A DNA stretch of 57,500 bases from Cristatella mucedo (GCA_009760855.2 WPIO01000004.1:10225001-10282500), one strand, 5' to 3'. Numbered from the stretch's first letter, positions 23,101-32,160 are shown. Numbers and translations: made by a program. Notes: generated by a model not told the origin, from the sequence alone.

Positions 23101-25279
23101 ATCTTCGTAAAATAAAATCATAGATTGTGTTTGGCGATACACTGGCAAGCTGAGGCCCCCTTCCCGATGACCGTTTGTCCATCGATTTTACACTCTTAAA
23201 TCTTCCATAGAGCTAGGATCTAAACCACTGCAGGGCAGTGCCAGTGATGTCCAGGTGAGATGATAGGTGCTCAAGAAGAACTTGGTGATCACTGCCATCA
23301 AACACTGCCAGTAGATCCCGTACAGCTATCAGAGTGACTCAACCCGAGTCAGCATTCATGACAAGGTTGTACTACACTTGCAGCAGTGCTGACTTTTTGC
23401 AGTGATTAGCTCTTAAACCCGACTGGAACTAATTTCCTCGGTTCGACGCTCTGACGATGAAGTTTAATTGGTCGGCCACTACGCATTTATCGGCCACTGC
23501 AATCAGGAGTAGCCGCAGGGATAGCCACTAAGGCTCTTCTACCACTACATAAATGAAGCTGTTGAATCAGCTGTCCTTCACTTCACTTTATAGGAACTGC
23601 AGTGGGGAGAATGGGCACAAGTTGCTTAAGCTCCCCTAGTCTACTGTTGTCATCTCCGTTCATTCTTCTTTGTGACGCTGCAACATCATTTGGAGATGCT
23701 ATAGCACATATTGTACATACACATTCAACAGTCTACTGTTGTCATCTCCGTTCATTCTTCTTTGTGACGCTGCAACATCATTTGGAGATGCTATAGCACA
23801 TATTGTACATACACATTCAACAGACGACTCTGCCACCTTTACGTTTTACATTTACATTAAGGCAATACTGCAGTACATCTAGATATTTACTGTCAACCAG
23901 AGTAGAGACAAAGTGCCATTACTGCATCTAAAGAGGTGTGCACGCACATGTTACCCGACCTGCAAGGGCAAGCCAATTACAGCCTCAGTTTTCTATAGCG
24001 CAGCTGGTACCTGTTGTGGGCTAGTGGGTAGTGTCAATGCTAAATGTCTACTGTAGCACCAGTGTTGCTCCTGCATACCCTGTGCAAGCATGCAATGCAG
24101 GCTTCTACCTGAGCTTTGCCCAATACCGATGCCATACTGGGCTGCTCACACCAATGGAGACGATGGGCTGCGCACAACGACCAATTGCTACACGGCTATG
24201 AGCACCCGGAGTAGCAACATAATAAGACCTGCAGCCAGGCACGGGATCACATCGCCATCATGCACCGATGGAGTTGGAGGCTTTTGCAGCCGAAATCATA
24301 CGCAGTGAAACAAAACCAATGATCCCGTTCACAGCTACCAGACTTTAGATCGCGGCATATGCACGGTTGGTGTACCTTTGATTTCGGAGCAGGTAATTCC
24401 ATTAACTAGTATGCCCGGCAACATCTAACGGGGATCCAGCGAAGACTTCCCAACCGGCAGACAACAATGCCGGCAGGCTTTTCCGTCTGCAGTTGCACAC
24501 ACAGTTCAGGTAATACTTAATATCTGGGACCCGATGACCTGCTCAGAACTCGATGACCTTCGCAGTGCCGTCGAATCTGATGACCTGTCCAGAGCCGGAT
24601 AATCAGCTGTACAGACTCGATCCCAAATGAACACGCCCGGAGAATGCGGCGAGGCTACCGGCACCGACTCGCGGTTAGCGGCTGCACGACAGCGGTCAAC
24701 CGGCTCCGGCGGCAGAACAACCTCAGCAGCCGCTCAAGACGCGTGACCGAGTCAGCATGCAAGCTGTGCATCGCGAACATCTAGTTACACGTCATCGAGG
24801 CGAAACACTCGCGAACTCGCTTGTCGAAATAAATCCGTCGCGCACACCCTGCTGGACGTGGACGAACAACGATACTCTTGATACAAGGATGCAGAGGCCG
24901 CTGGACGAATCTATCGCAGGAACACCGACACCAGACTGCCGCTGCAGCAATCTCGAGGTTGAAGGACCACTTGGCCGCGACGGCTGCTCGGCCCTCGGTT
25001 GCGAAGGTCGCGTTGGGGCGAGCTCCCAACCTGCGCTAGATCGCTAGAGGACGGTCGGTAGGCACGGGGTGGCAGTCAGCAGCGTCGCACTCGTCGTGCG
25101 ACGCTCGGCCACTCGAAGCACACTAGTTCAGCTGCTCTCGTAGCGCTTGCCGCCTGGGTCTTACCGCGCTCAGCCAGAACTCGGTCGCGAAACTTCTCGA
25201 GGTCTTTACTTCTAGTGCTCGAGTTCTCCTTCAGCTCCTGTTTTGCTTTATCGAGCAGTGCGTTCGACAGGGTGGACAT
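7962..25279 (-). CDS. TTPAL: alpha-tocopherol transfer protein-like (CRAL-TRIO)
   Basis: Predicted 308-aa CRAL-TRIO (Sec14-like) lipid-transfer protein, a cytosolic carrier that in this family moves hydrophobic ligands such as tocopherol or retinoids between membranes. Coding exons on the minus strand: 25279-25165, 18683-18450, 16446-16370, 15758-15642, 13061-12951, 8388-8287, 8132-7962. All introns are GT/AG and every junction keeps phase. Domains: a CRAL-TRIO N-terminal helical segment (DDAFLLRFMRARKFDSDRAL, residues about 45-65); lipid-binding core from about residue 90 (QINGVIVIINLKEVG, then RLKAIHYVNVPQVFDTVF) to the closing PDDLGG at 238-243. Length fits TTPA (278), TTPAL (342) and RLBP1 (317). 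The ATG at 25279 has a good context (GCCATG). Introns hold many LINE-A and SINE copies. Assignment to TTPAL rather than TTPA or clavesin is inference; the ligand is unknown. Confidence 0.93.
8287..8388 (-). CDS. TTPAL: TTPAL-like exon 6
   Basis: Encodes 34 residues with the closing PDDLGGTLD motif. Acceptor TGTGCAG, donor GCCGAG/GTGCGG. Read-through beyond this donor would give a short Arg-rich tail ending at 8209, so intron retention would yield a different C-terminus. Confidence 0.88.
8538..8697 (-). mobile_element. LINE-B 3' UTR fragment (TTPAL intron 5)
   Basis: Matches the minus strand of the LINE-B 3' end, from the TGTATCTC...TCTGTAACTCCACAAAG segment to the AAAGAGAAAGTGGGA segment. 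It has no coding content beyond the last codons. Confidence 0.8.
8842..8983. repeat. 66-bp tandem duplication
   Basis: Two nearly identical 66-bp units start at 8842 and 8908 (GCTCAGCAATAGTGATGC...), differing at one base, and a partial third starts at 8974. It is intronic. The near-identity points to a recent duplication. Confidence 0.95.
9495..9945 (+). mobile_element. SINE-2 interrupted by a LINE-A 3' end
   Basis: SINE-2 sequence runs from GAGCCGTGATGGCACAC at 9495 to about 9624, then resumes at 9907 (CTGCCGCTATACAAAAGAGG). The A and B boxes are degenerate. The interruption is a LINE-A 3' insertion, so the SINE is the older element. Confidence 0.85.
9625..9906 (+). mobile_element. LINE-A 3' end nested in SINE-2
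   Basis: Begins ACCTAAAAACACACCTATTTAG, the last codons of the LINE-A ORF, and runs through the 3' UTR and terminal hairpin to a TTATTACTATTATTATT tail. It is truncated at almost the same ORF position as the copy at 30486. Confidence 0.9.
9980..10160 (-). mobile_element. SINE-2, minus
   Basis: A full-length SINE-2 with its T/A-rich tail (TAAATAAATAAA) at the low-coordinate end and its tRNA-like head ending GAGCCGTGATGGC at 10160. It lies tail-to-tail with the interrupted plus-strand copy at 9495. Confidence 0.9.
10340..10532 (+). mobile_element. SINE-2, plus
   Basis: A full-length copy: tRNA-like head with B box GGGTTCGATTCC, a body containing GATAGCCGTAAAGGCTCTTC, and an (ATTT)n tail at 10511-10532. 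It is among the best conserved in the window. Confidence 0.9.
10812..10950 (-). mobile_element. SINE-2 relic
   Basis: A degenerate minus-strand SINE-2, recognisable by GGATTCGAACCC (B box complement) and AAGAGCCTTTGAGACCACC in the body. Confidence 0.6.
11031..11164 (-). mobile_element. SINE-1, minus
   Basis: LINE-A-like tail at the low-coordinate end, tRNA-like head (CCGCTAGACCAAACCAGC, complement of the A box) at the high end. The hairpin stem has GCACC/GGTGC in place of the usual GCGCC/GGCGC, a paired change. Confidence 0.85.
11440..11515 (+). mobile_element. LINE-A/SINE-1 tail fragment
   Basis: Only the terminal hairpin (ACAGAGATTCAGTTCTCTG) and an ATT-rich tail are present. It cannot be assigned to LINE or SINE. 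Confidence 0.65.
12180..12840 (+). mobile_element. LINE-A relic (TTPAL intron 5)
   Basis: The plus strand matches the C-terminal LINE-A coding region (AAAAATCAGCAGCCAGGCTT, GCCACATTGGACTACTTCTC) and ends in a degenerate hairpin and a long ATT/ATC tail. It is heavily mutated and older than most LINE-A copies here. It is antisense to TTPAL. Confidence 0.7.
12951..13061 (-). CDS. TTPAL: TTPAL-like exon 5
   Basis: Encodes DALPCRLKAIHYVNVPQVF...KKKIQER (37 aa), the family's diagnostic core strand and gate helix. Acceptor TTAAG, donor AGG/GTATGT, phase 0. A LINE-A relic ends about 110 bp beyond the donor. Confidence 0.95.
14440..14620 (-). mobile_element. LINE-B relic
   Basis: Weak but colinear similarity to the minus strand of LINE-B C-terminal coding sequence (AGCAGTTCAGCTGGGTACGA, AACTCCAGCTCTTTTAGC). 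A 225-codon minus-strand frame at 14624-15301 next to it has no recognisable domain and is not called. Confidence 0.5.
15642..15758 (-). CDS. TTPAL: TTPAL-like exon 4
   Basis: Encodes 39 residues, EEPVQINGVIVIINLKEVG...RVTSVMQ, the central beta-strand and helix of the CRAL-TRIO fold. Acceptor CTTCAG, donor ATGCAG/GTAAGG, phase 0. Confidence 0.95.
16370..16446 (-). CDS. TTPAL: TTPAL-like exon 3
   Basis: A 77-bp exon encoding GKWNTEKYTISDVMKANV...KALQ. The acceptor is CCGTAG, the donor CTTCAG/GTAGAT. The split glycine joins exon 2 and exon 3 in frame, matching the RPDRW...ITE segment of TTPAL. Confidence 0.9.
16660..17170. other. GC-rich, CpG-rich block inside TTPAL intron 2
   Basis: This intronic block is far richer in G, C and CpG than its surroundings and keeps open frames on both strands (plus 16755-16988 and 16882-17172, minus 16813-17163). 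None matches a known family. It could be an alternative promoter or first exon, or a processed insertion. Confidence 0.35.
17413..18265 (-). mobile_element. LINE-A fragment (TTPAL intron 2)
   Basis: ATT-rich tail at 17413, hairpin, 3' UTR, then LINE-A C-terminal coding sequence on the minus strand to about 18265, where it stops 185 bp from the exon 2 donor. It is interrupted at 18029-18091 by a second LINE-A tail. Same sense as TTPAL. Confidence 0.8.
18029..18091 (-). mobile_element. 60-bp LINE-A tail nested in LINE-A
   Basis: An AATAATAA tail plus the terminal hairpin only, inserted between GTAGAGT and TTTGCACCAACTG of the host LINE-A. The host sequence is contiguous once it is removed. This is an extreme 5' truncation. 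Confidence 0.8.
18450..18683 (-). CDS. TTPAL: TTPAL-like exon 2
   Basis: Encodes the CRAL-TRIO-N region (LECPTDDAFLLRFMRARKF) and the first lipid-domain strand (DPSGSAIIYVRP). The acceptor follows a T-rich tract ending CGAGCAG; the donor is CCAG/GTATGC. It is phase 1 at both ends. This is the most conserved exon and the anchor for the gene call. Confidence 0.95.
18955..19715 (-). mobile_element. LINE-A relic (TTPAL intron 1)
   Basis: A strongly diverged minus-strand LINE-A 3' half: degenerate tail, hairpin, 3' UTR and C-terminal coding region recognisable at GAGTTTGTAACCACTGTAGG and GTTACAGAAGTTCAGATTGG. It directly abuts a younger copy. Confidence 0.7.
19722..22905 (-). mobile_element. near-full-length LINE-A
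   Basis: About 3.2 kb on the minus strand, encoding an AP-type endonuclease (LLALTETWLKS near 22680; YRPPG near 22440; GDFN near 22345), a linker, RT and the C-terminal domain. The RT active-site box reads NADD instead of YADD (20805-20816). At least five frame breaks lie across 20558-22352. No ORF1 is visible at the 5' end. L2/CR1 clade placement rests on RT style and ATT tail and is inference. Confidence 0.88.
22906..23480 (-). mobile_element. older LINE-A RT relic
   Basis: Minus-strand similarity to the LINE-A RT region (FYEDDTHLHMIFDPS), so the second copy starts again inside the RT and is not a continuation of the previous element. Frameshifted throughout. Confidence 0.75.
23492..23590 (+). 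mobile_element. SINE-2 3' fragment
   Basis: Body and 3' end only: GGGATAGCCACTAAGGCTCT and ATGAAGCTGTTGAATCAGCT. The tRNA-like head is missing. Confidence 0.65.
23638..23823. repeat. 92-bp tandem duplication
   Basis: Two essentially identical 92-bp units (AGTCTACTGTTGTCATCTCC...) start at 23638 and 23730. Near-identity implies recent origin, or an assembly artefact. Confidence 0.95.
23824..25164. other. TTPAL intron 1, unassigned part
   Basis: No repeat family or exon recognised. It becomes GC-rich towards exon 1 (from about 24420), consistent with the edge of a CpG-rich 5' region. Confidence 0.4.
25165..25279 (-). CDS. TTPAL: TTPAL-like exon 1
   Basis: Encodes residues 1-38 (MSTLSNALLDKAKQEL...) plus one base of codon 39. 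The donor reads GCGCG/GTAAGA. The peptide matches the amphipathic N-terminal helix of TTPA/TTPAL. No in-frame ATG lies further upstream in this frame. Confidence 0.85.
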
Positions 25280-25620
25280 GGCCGCACGAGGACGGACAGG
25301 GTAGAGCCAGCTGGAGAGATGAAGCGAAACGCAGCTCAATGTCTGTTTTCAACGCCACCTCTTACGGAAGTGACCGGCTCGTGCATATGACTTGCACCTC
25401 GCTCCGATATTCAACATAATTTAATTGAAATATCAGCAGCTGAACCCTAAATTTCAATGGAAAAAATGGAGCACGACTGTGCAATTGCAGCAGAAAGAAG
25501 CCAGAGAGGCCGCCGGGGCTCGATCTGTCTACCGATCCGCCCTTTCCGGAAGTGCAGACGACCGCCTCATATAAGCATTGTCTTGTCAATAGGGCGCACT
25601 GCCTACTGCGCCTGTGCCGC
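25280..25620 (-). promoter_or_regulatory. putative TTPAL-like promoter/5' UTR
   Basis: Upstream of the TTPAL ATG. Two ETS-type sites are present, ACGGAAGTG at 25364-25372 and CCGGAAGTG at 25546-25554 (plus-strand reading), in CpG-rich DNA with no TATA box. The transcription start is not determined. Confidence 0.4.
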
Positions 25621-27210
25621 TTGGTGACAGCGGATACTCAAGTATGAAGCCTTTATTGCGTACTGATAATAGCTGGTTGCACTTTTGCTTTGGCAAACTC
25701 TCTTCATTGAAACTCTTGGGTTTCCGTTGGATAAATTCGTTAAGCATCACAGAGAGTCTTTCGGAGGGTGGCAGTACGCGGAAATACCCTTTCCGGGCCG
25801 GTCAGCTGCATTCATACCGACGGCGTTGTATGAAAGCTCTCCTTATTTTTTTGCGCAGCTCAGATCATTGATTTAAAGTTTGAGGTCCGTGTGACATAAA
25901 CGAACCTGGCGAGTTTCAGAGGAATCCTGAAGGTCGGCGGTCAGTCACCTAACAGCGGTGCTGTACTGATCCATTTCGTAACGCCGAAGGCTCGGCGGAG
26001 TAGGCGTAACCTGCCGCTTACCGAGCGGCATGACCTACTGCTGAATGCTGTTCGGTGCGCACCTACGCGCAATAAGCAAGCCGCCACGAAACGAGTGTCT
26101 CGCGCCGACCTACTTATCGTTACTAAGGGGGGTCGTGAGTCCGCAGCGTGAATTAGAAAGAGACACTCACAAATAGGGGATTTTACAGAGCTTATATTAT
26201 TATTATTAATATTATTATTATTCGCAAGCGCACAATGTCGCTGCACGTCAAGCTCAGTTTAATCTTGCACACTCCTCGAACACTCTCAACAGCACAAGCA
26301 CGCTTGCGGGGGAAATACGTCCCCCGAACTTAGGCTACCGACGTCTATTTTGGGAAACGATCCAAATAAGACGGAGGAGCCCGAACCGGAGCCTAGACCC
26401 TGACTGGAGAACTAGGGCTCCGCCTCCACCGTGAAGGCAGGAATACCTCACACACTGCCTCAAGCACTCTTGCAGAAGAAACGCGTCTCCGCACTTACGT
26501 CTCTAATGAGGAACGACCCAAATAGACGGAGGAGCCTGATTCGCCGAAATATCTCACACACCACACCGAACTACTTCTATTTCGCATCGGCAAATCCTTA
26601 TGCCGAGACCGTGTGCGCGCACACACACAAAACACAAAAGAAACACAAAATGCGAGCTCGGGCGCTATACGACCGAATTCGGTGGCGTTAACCGTACTCC
26701 CGGTGCTGTCGCGTCCTGTCCCTCAATCGCCGGCGAGCAGCCCGCCCTCCGCCCTCGCTTTCAGAGAAACAAGTCCGGCAACTACCGGCTACGGCGTCGA
26801 ACCGGAGCTGAAGATAAAGAAGAAACCCCGAGCGAGCGTCGCCCTACCATTGTATGACTAGCCGGGACGATTAGGTTGACGAGCCGGCCAATATCAATCA
26901 CCTCATGATCCAACTATGACAGCTGCGTCCTCTTGCCCAATGCTCTAAGAGAGAGGTGTTTCCTGCTGAGCAGCTCTTGTGCGCCCTAAAATTGAGTCAG
27001 GCCGGCGCTGTGCTGCAGTTTTCACATCACCATTTCACCTACACAGAAGCACCAATGTATATTCTTGCCTACCAACTTCGTAAGGCAGTCTATTGCCGCC
27101 ATGTCCTTCAAAATTATCTTAACCAAATTTGGTGCAACGAGAAACGCATTTGAAGCCCGGTCAATAACGTGATTGCTCAGTTATTCTCTATCATCTTAAC
27201 AAATAAAAAA
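25621..27210. other. GC-rich intergenic stretch
   Basis: No gene recognised. It contains an ATT-rich tract at 26195-26221 and an imperfect direct repeat about 160 bp apart (26340-26390 and 26498-26550, sharing ACCCAAATAGACGGAGGAGCC-like sequence). Short frames on the plus strand have no identifiable domain. Confidence 0.35.
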
Positions 27211-27211
27211 G

Positions 27212-27355
27212 TATTTGATTCAGCAGCCTCATTTATGCAGCTGCAGATAATCTTTCGCAGCCAATACGCACTTGCTGCACGAAATAAGGGATTGTCTTCG
27301 CCCGGACTCGAACCCACGACCTGATTACGGAAGTGCGAGCACCTTGCCCTATATT
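27212..27355 (-). mobile_element. SINE-2 relic
   Basis: Degenerate minus-strand SINE-2 (GATTCAGCAGCCTCATTTAT, CGGACTCGAACCCACGACCT). Confidence 0.6.
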
Positions 27356-27487
27356 CTTCTTTTTTTCAACTGTTCACCTTGAAACTCGCAGATCTGCAAC
27401 AGCACAGCATAAATTCAGCTGCCAGATAAAGACAGGTGCGCGATTGCAAGGTGATAGCAGCCAGAATCTTTCAAAAGAAGTCATCCT

Positions 27488-27630
27488 CTAGTTTGACCCA
27501 CGGATAAAGTGCTTGCCTTCAACAACCAAGGTCGTGGGCTCGACACCTGCAGAGAGTGTCTGCAGCATCTGGATAGAGATTAATATCTCTTAGGGTGCTA
27601 GTCAAATGAATTACATATTTATCAGACATT
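27488..27630 (+). mobile_element. SINE-1, diverged
   Basis: tRNA-like head degenerate, B box GGGCTCGACACC. The 3' tail has the LINE-A/SINE-1 hairpin with stem AGCATC/GGTGCT, another paired departure from the consensus stem. Confidence 0.7.
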
Positions 27631-28024
27631 TGCATGTAATTTCTGAATGATGAATAGAAATGTATCGAGGCTGAAGTCGGTTCATCCGAAAAGCACTTTT
27701 AAGTGGATCTTACTTTGAGCTGGGCACCTACATTCAAGCAATTTAAAAGTTATATTCAGAAGCTAGGAGGCTCAACAAACGTGAGAGTTTTCATCAAAGA
27801 TAACCAACAATCAGGGTAGAGGGAACTCGCTACTAAATGGACATATACAGGAGTTGCATTTTGACTTAGCATGCCGTGGGCATCGAGTCCAACGCTACTT
27901 TTGACATAGCCATGTAAACGAGGCTTGTTTGCGAATTAAAATTTGCACGAGAGGAACCAGTTAGGCCGCTCAAAGCATGCTTTATAAAATCTCTGACGAA
28001 AGATTAATATTAAAATAACTATCC
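27631..28024. other. unassigned stretch
   Basis: Nothing recognisable as a gene or repeat. Confidence 0.3.
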
Positions 28025-29893
28025 CAGTACCTTTGTAAAAAGCTGTAGTCAGACCACTATTCAAGAAACCGACACTAGACCAAGGGAACTTGAGCAATTT
28101 TCGCCCACTCCTTCTTCTACCGTTCCTATCAAAGACACTGGAAGGAGTCGTGGCAGACCAGCTGAACTCACATATTGAAACTTGAAACCTTGCTAGTAAG
28201 TTCCAGTCTTGTTTTCGAGCTAATTACTACACAGACTCAGTAATGCTTCGGGTGTAAAACGACCTACTTAGAAATGCAGACATTGGTAGAGTATCTTTGC
28301 TTGTTTGCTCGATCTTTCTGCAGCTTTTGATACAATAGATCAACAAGTCCTTCTTGAGTGCCTCTCATCTCGCATATGTATCACTGGCACTGCTCTGTAG
28401 TGGTTCAGATTCTATCTCGGTGGGAGACTCCAGAGTATTCATGTGACTGGACAAAGATCATCCGAGGAATCCCTGAAATATGGCGTATTTCAGGGCTTCG
28501 TGCTTGGTCCAGTTCTTTTCACGGTTTATACTCTTCCTTTTGCCGATATGATTTTCTCACCAAGCACAATAAAGGCTTTCACTTTTATGCGGATGAACTA
28601 AGTTGTATCTTTGCTTTGGTCTCTCCCAGCCCTCCGGCACGTCGAATTCTATCAACTCCCTTGCTGGATGTACCGACGAGATCCGCACATGGATGGCAGC
28701 AAATTTTCTTAAATTGAATGATGATGAAACCAACTTACTCGTCATGGGAAAACCAAATATTATTCGAAATTGGAAAGGCTAACGCTCAAAATAAGTGCGT
28801 GCTGACACTGTGCATGCTGCCACTAACCACATTTGTATGCTGACCCTGTGCATGTCACCCCTAACCATATTATTCATTTTTTTTGTTTTTCAAGCATGAT
28901 TTTACTTACCATTCAATTGGTTAACCCTTCGCAGCCATGTAAAGCGCCTAGAAAGAGATTGAGTTCTCTGAGGGCGCTTTATCAAGTGCATTATTATTAT
29001 TATTAAAATCGGCTCTGCCAGCATATCTCCTGTTGAATCTGCACAAAATCTAAGTGTTATGTTCTAATGTGACCTTACGTTAGGCGACCACATCAGCTCC
29101 CCGGTCAAGTCTGCCTACTTTCAGTTACATAACATTGTTAAAACTTGGACTTTAGGCAGAAATACCACATCTAGATTGGTCCATACATTTGTGACATCCC
29201 ATCTTGACTTCTGTAACTCACTGCTTGCTGGTTTACCGGCCTGTGCAATTGTACGCTTACAGCTGGTTCAAAACTCTGCAGCTAGGCTTGTCTGTCGTGA
29301 ACGTCGAAGTTGCCACATCAAACCACTTCTCTCCGACCTGCACTGGCTCCCAGTCAAGCAACGCATCGACTTCAAGGTTTTGTCGCTCACTTTTAGGTCC
29401 CTTCGTTCTTTGGCTCCAACCTACCTACCAGATTTAATTCCACGCCAGGCTAAACAACGTTTCCCTCGCTTTTCTGAGTCTAACTGTTTACCCATACCTC
29501 GTGCAAACCTCAAATCCTTACGAGACCGAGCATTTAGTTCGTATGCTCCCAAAGCAGGGAGTTCACTCCCGAACCTGCCTCACGACATCTCCTGACTTGT
29601 CCACATTTAAAAAGAAACTAAAAACATCTATTTATGACAGCATTCAGTCGGTTCCTGTGATTCGTCCTTTATGTGCTTATACATGCTGACACTGTTTCAT
29701 GCTGCCACTAACCATACTTGCATGCTGACCCTGTGCATGTAATCCCTAACCATGTTATTCTTGTTGTTTACTGAGCATTCTACCACTAACCATTCGATCA
29801 AGCTTCCTTTGCAGCAATTTTATTGCCCCTAGAAAGAGATTGAGTTCTCTGAAGGCGCTTTATCAGATGTATTATTATTATTATTATTATTAA
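28025..29893 (+). mobile_element. LINE-A, RT to 3' end, decayed
   Basis: Plus-strand LINE-A from the RT N-terminal block (AAAGCTGTAGTCAGACCACT) to the hairpin and ATT tail at 29893. The C-terminal domain is open for 139 codons (29176-29595). The RT core is broken by many frameshifts, and a second LINE-A 3' end is nested at 28796-29005. Confidence 0.88.
28796..29005 (+). mobile_element. LINE-A 3' UTR nested in LINE-A
   Basis: A 210-bp 3' UTR with hairpin and ATTATTATTATT tail is inserted between ...ACGCTCAAAAT and AAAATCGGCTCTGCC of the host copy. The repeated AAAAT is a candidate short target duplication. Confidence 0.88.
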
Positions 29894-30044
29894 CTACTTA
29901 CTCTCCGGAAGCCTCACAAAGTTTCGGATGAAAATTCTATTTTTGTCACCTGCAACCGCTCAACTAGAGAATGGAAGAGTGCTTGGCATTAGCCAAAGCT
30001 GTGTAGCATATTTAAAGTCGTTGGCTCCCAGATTTGGCGGGATC

Positions 30045-30058
30045 AAAGAGAGAGAAAA

Positions 30059-30153
<95 letters not shown>

Positions 30154-30188
30154 GACAGACAGAGACAGACAGAGACAGAGACAGAGAC

Positions 30189-30249
<61 letters not shown>
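30045..30249. repeat. (GA)n/(GACA)n microsatellite
   Basis: About 205 bp of GA dinucleotides with interspersed GACA units. It produces long spurious open frames of Arg/Glu on one strand and Ser/Leu on the other. Confidence 0.98.
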
Positions 30250-30485
30250 AATACCAATCGCCAAACCTGCGGCGTCCTGCTTCTCTGTGGGGTCAAAGGG
30301 GTATCAAAGCCCCCCAACTCACTCATCAAAGCTATCGCTGATCTCGTAGCTGAGCTCACGAAAACCTCATTGAGAAGTTTGTTTCGCAAAAAGTCGATCT
30401 GAATGAGCAAAGTTCAAGGCCGACTCCGAAAGTGATCCGAGGGAGGCAATGAATGGCAATGGCGTCGGTATGAGCTCCTTAGATC

Positions 30486-30773
30486 TAAGACCTAAAAATA
30501 CACCTATTTAGGACAGCATTTAATAGGTCCCTGTGATTCTTCCTTGATGTGCTTATGCGTGCTGACACTGTGCATGCTGCCACTAACCACATTTGCATGC
30601 TGACCCAGTGCATGTCACCCCTAACCATATTATTCATTTCCTCTAATTTTCAAGCATGATTTTACTTACCATTCAATTGCATTTCACTTTACAGCAAATG
30701 TAAAGCGCTTAGAGAGAGATAAAGTTCTCTGAGGGCGCTTTATCAAGTCAATTATTATTATTATTATTATTAA
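30486..30773 (+). mobile_element. LINE-A 3' end
   Basis: Starts at ACCTAAAAATACACCTATTTA, runs through the 3' UTR and hairpin, and ends in a (TTA)n tail. It shares its truncation point with the copy at 9625. Confidence 0.9.
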
Positions 30774-31811
30774 GACCAACATCGCAGTTTGCGCAAGCTA
30801 AAAAGGAATGCATTCGCTCATAGAATGTAATGCATCGCTCTTACGCATACATCAAAAGGCCAGCCAAGAGAAAAGTACCGTCGCTTTCGCTGTCAGCAAT
30901 TGATTATGCAGCCCCATAATAAGCTCTGGTCTTAGAAATTAGCAGGCCACCTTTAAAAGTCAAACCGAAGCGGCTTGCGGCCTGCTGGCATTACCTAATT
31001 CAGTCATGGTCGAACTCCTTGAATTGTTGAAGACATTCCTTGCTGGCTACGCCCCTACTCGAATCTGTTAAGCTTCTTGTTGGGCCGACGCCGAGGTACA
31101 GGTACAAGCATCAGCGATGCGAAATCCGTTGCAGTATAGAGCTCAATAATTTTGGCAGTAGCATTTATCTGCAGTGATTCATATACCTAAACTTCACGCT
31201 ACACGGGGATTCAGGAAACCCTATAATAAGCTGGGGTTAGTTAGTTAATCCGTCTCAGTCACTAACGTCGTGCTCACATTGTGCCCTTTGATTGATATTT
31301 ATAGTGCTGGTGTGGCGGTGCAGCAGCCATTCGTTCACGTCTAAAAGGCGAAAATAATTTGCGTATTTGCACATGTAACTGCAACCTGCAGTCTCGTAGT
31401 TAAAACTGGGCATTTGAGTGCTAGAACTTCGCAGGACAAGGAACTTGATGCGGTTCTTCAACGGGTGGCTACGGCATTCCTGCAGCTTGCACTCTCTGCA
31501 TTAGGGTCCCCGTAGCCGTCGCTCAAAGCGCCAACGGATGCTTCCGGCTCTGAGTTGGCTTATTGGACAGCTACCGGAGTTAGCGTGAACGACCGGAAGT
31601 CTTGCTGCCATTGCCTTTGGTAAGCGATAGCCATGCATGAATAGAACATCCCCGTGATTCTGCCCCTAGCGGGCTTAATATATAGTTAACATAAACTTAA
31701 AAGAGGATTAGTACGTCTGTACGTTTCTCACATGCAACTCAATGCTGATTCACTACCCGGTGCTGATGAATACATTTCTTAAAATTGAATTTATGTTTGC
31801 TTCAAAAGAAA
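30774..31811. other. unassigned; possible promoter near 31560-31620
   Basis: No repeat family recognised. At 31561 a CCAAT-type TATTGG, at 31591-31600 an ETS-type GACCGGAAGT and at 31620 a possible donor (TTTG/GTAAGC) occur in the order expected of a TATA-less promoter with a short first exon. No downstream coding exon is proven. Confidence 0.25.
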
Positions 31812-32160
31812 ACCATTAAATGCTAGCCAATATCAGCGAAAAATCACGGGAAACCTAACTTTGCTTTAGAAGGAGGGCCTGCGTGTAGAGTTCTTAGTTT
31901 AAGGAACAACAAAAAAAATATACAGGAGAGAAAATGGAAAACGTAATCTTGCTTATCATAGGGGTTTGTAATTTTGAAATACGTTTTTATTTTCCTCCCT
32001 GTATAGATTTTTCTCGAATAACTAAGAACTGTAAGCTTGGCAGTCAGTGGAAAGTGCTAACCAACTAGGTCAGCTGACACTCAGGCCCGCCTTCCAAAGC
32101 CATGTAGGAGTTGCCCGTGATTTCTCACCCGTGAAAGGTAGTTAAAATAGCCAAATGTTT
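31812..32160. repeat. large imperfect inverted repeat
   Basis: Arms of roughly 100-140 bp. AAATCACGGGAAACC, GAAGGAGGGCCTG, GAGTTCTTAGTT and TATACAGGAGAGAAAAT on the left have counterparts in inverted order on the right, with an insertion of about 55 bp in the right arm carrying GTTGGTTAGCAC, a tRNA A-box-like motif on the minus strand. Possibly a MITE or a fold-back pair of SINEs. Confidence 0.65.

Noticed and set aside
25280-25339. Upstream start for TTPAL at 25339
   Set aside because: The codon there is TTG on the minus strand, not ATG. The first in-frame ATG is at 25279, with good context.
30034-30410. Open frames of about 120-137 codons on both strands
   Set aside because: They are produced entirely by the GA/GACA microsatellite.
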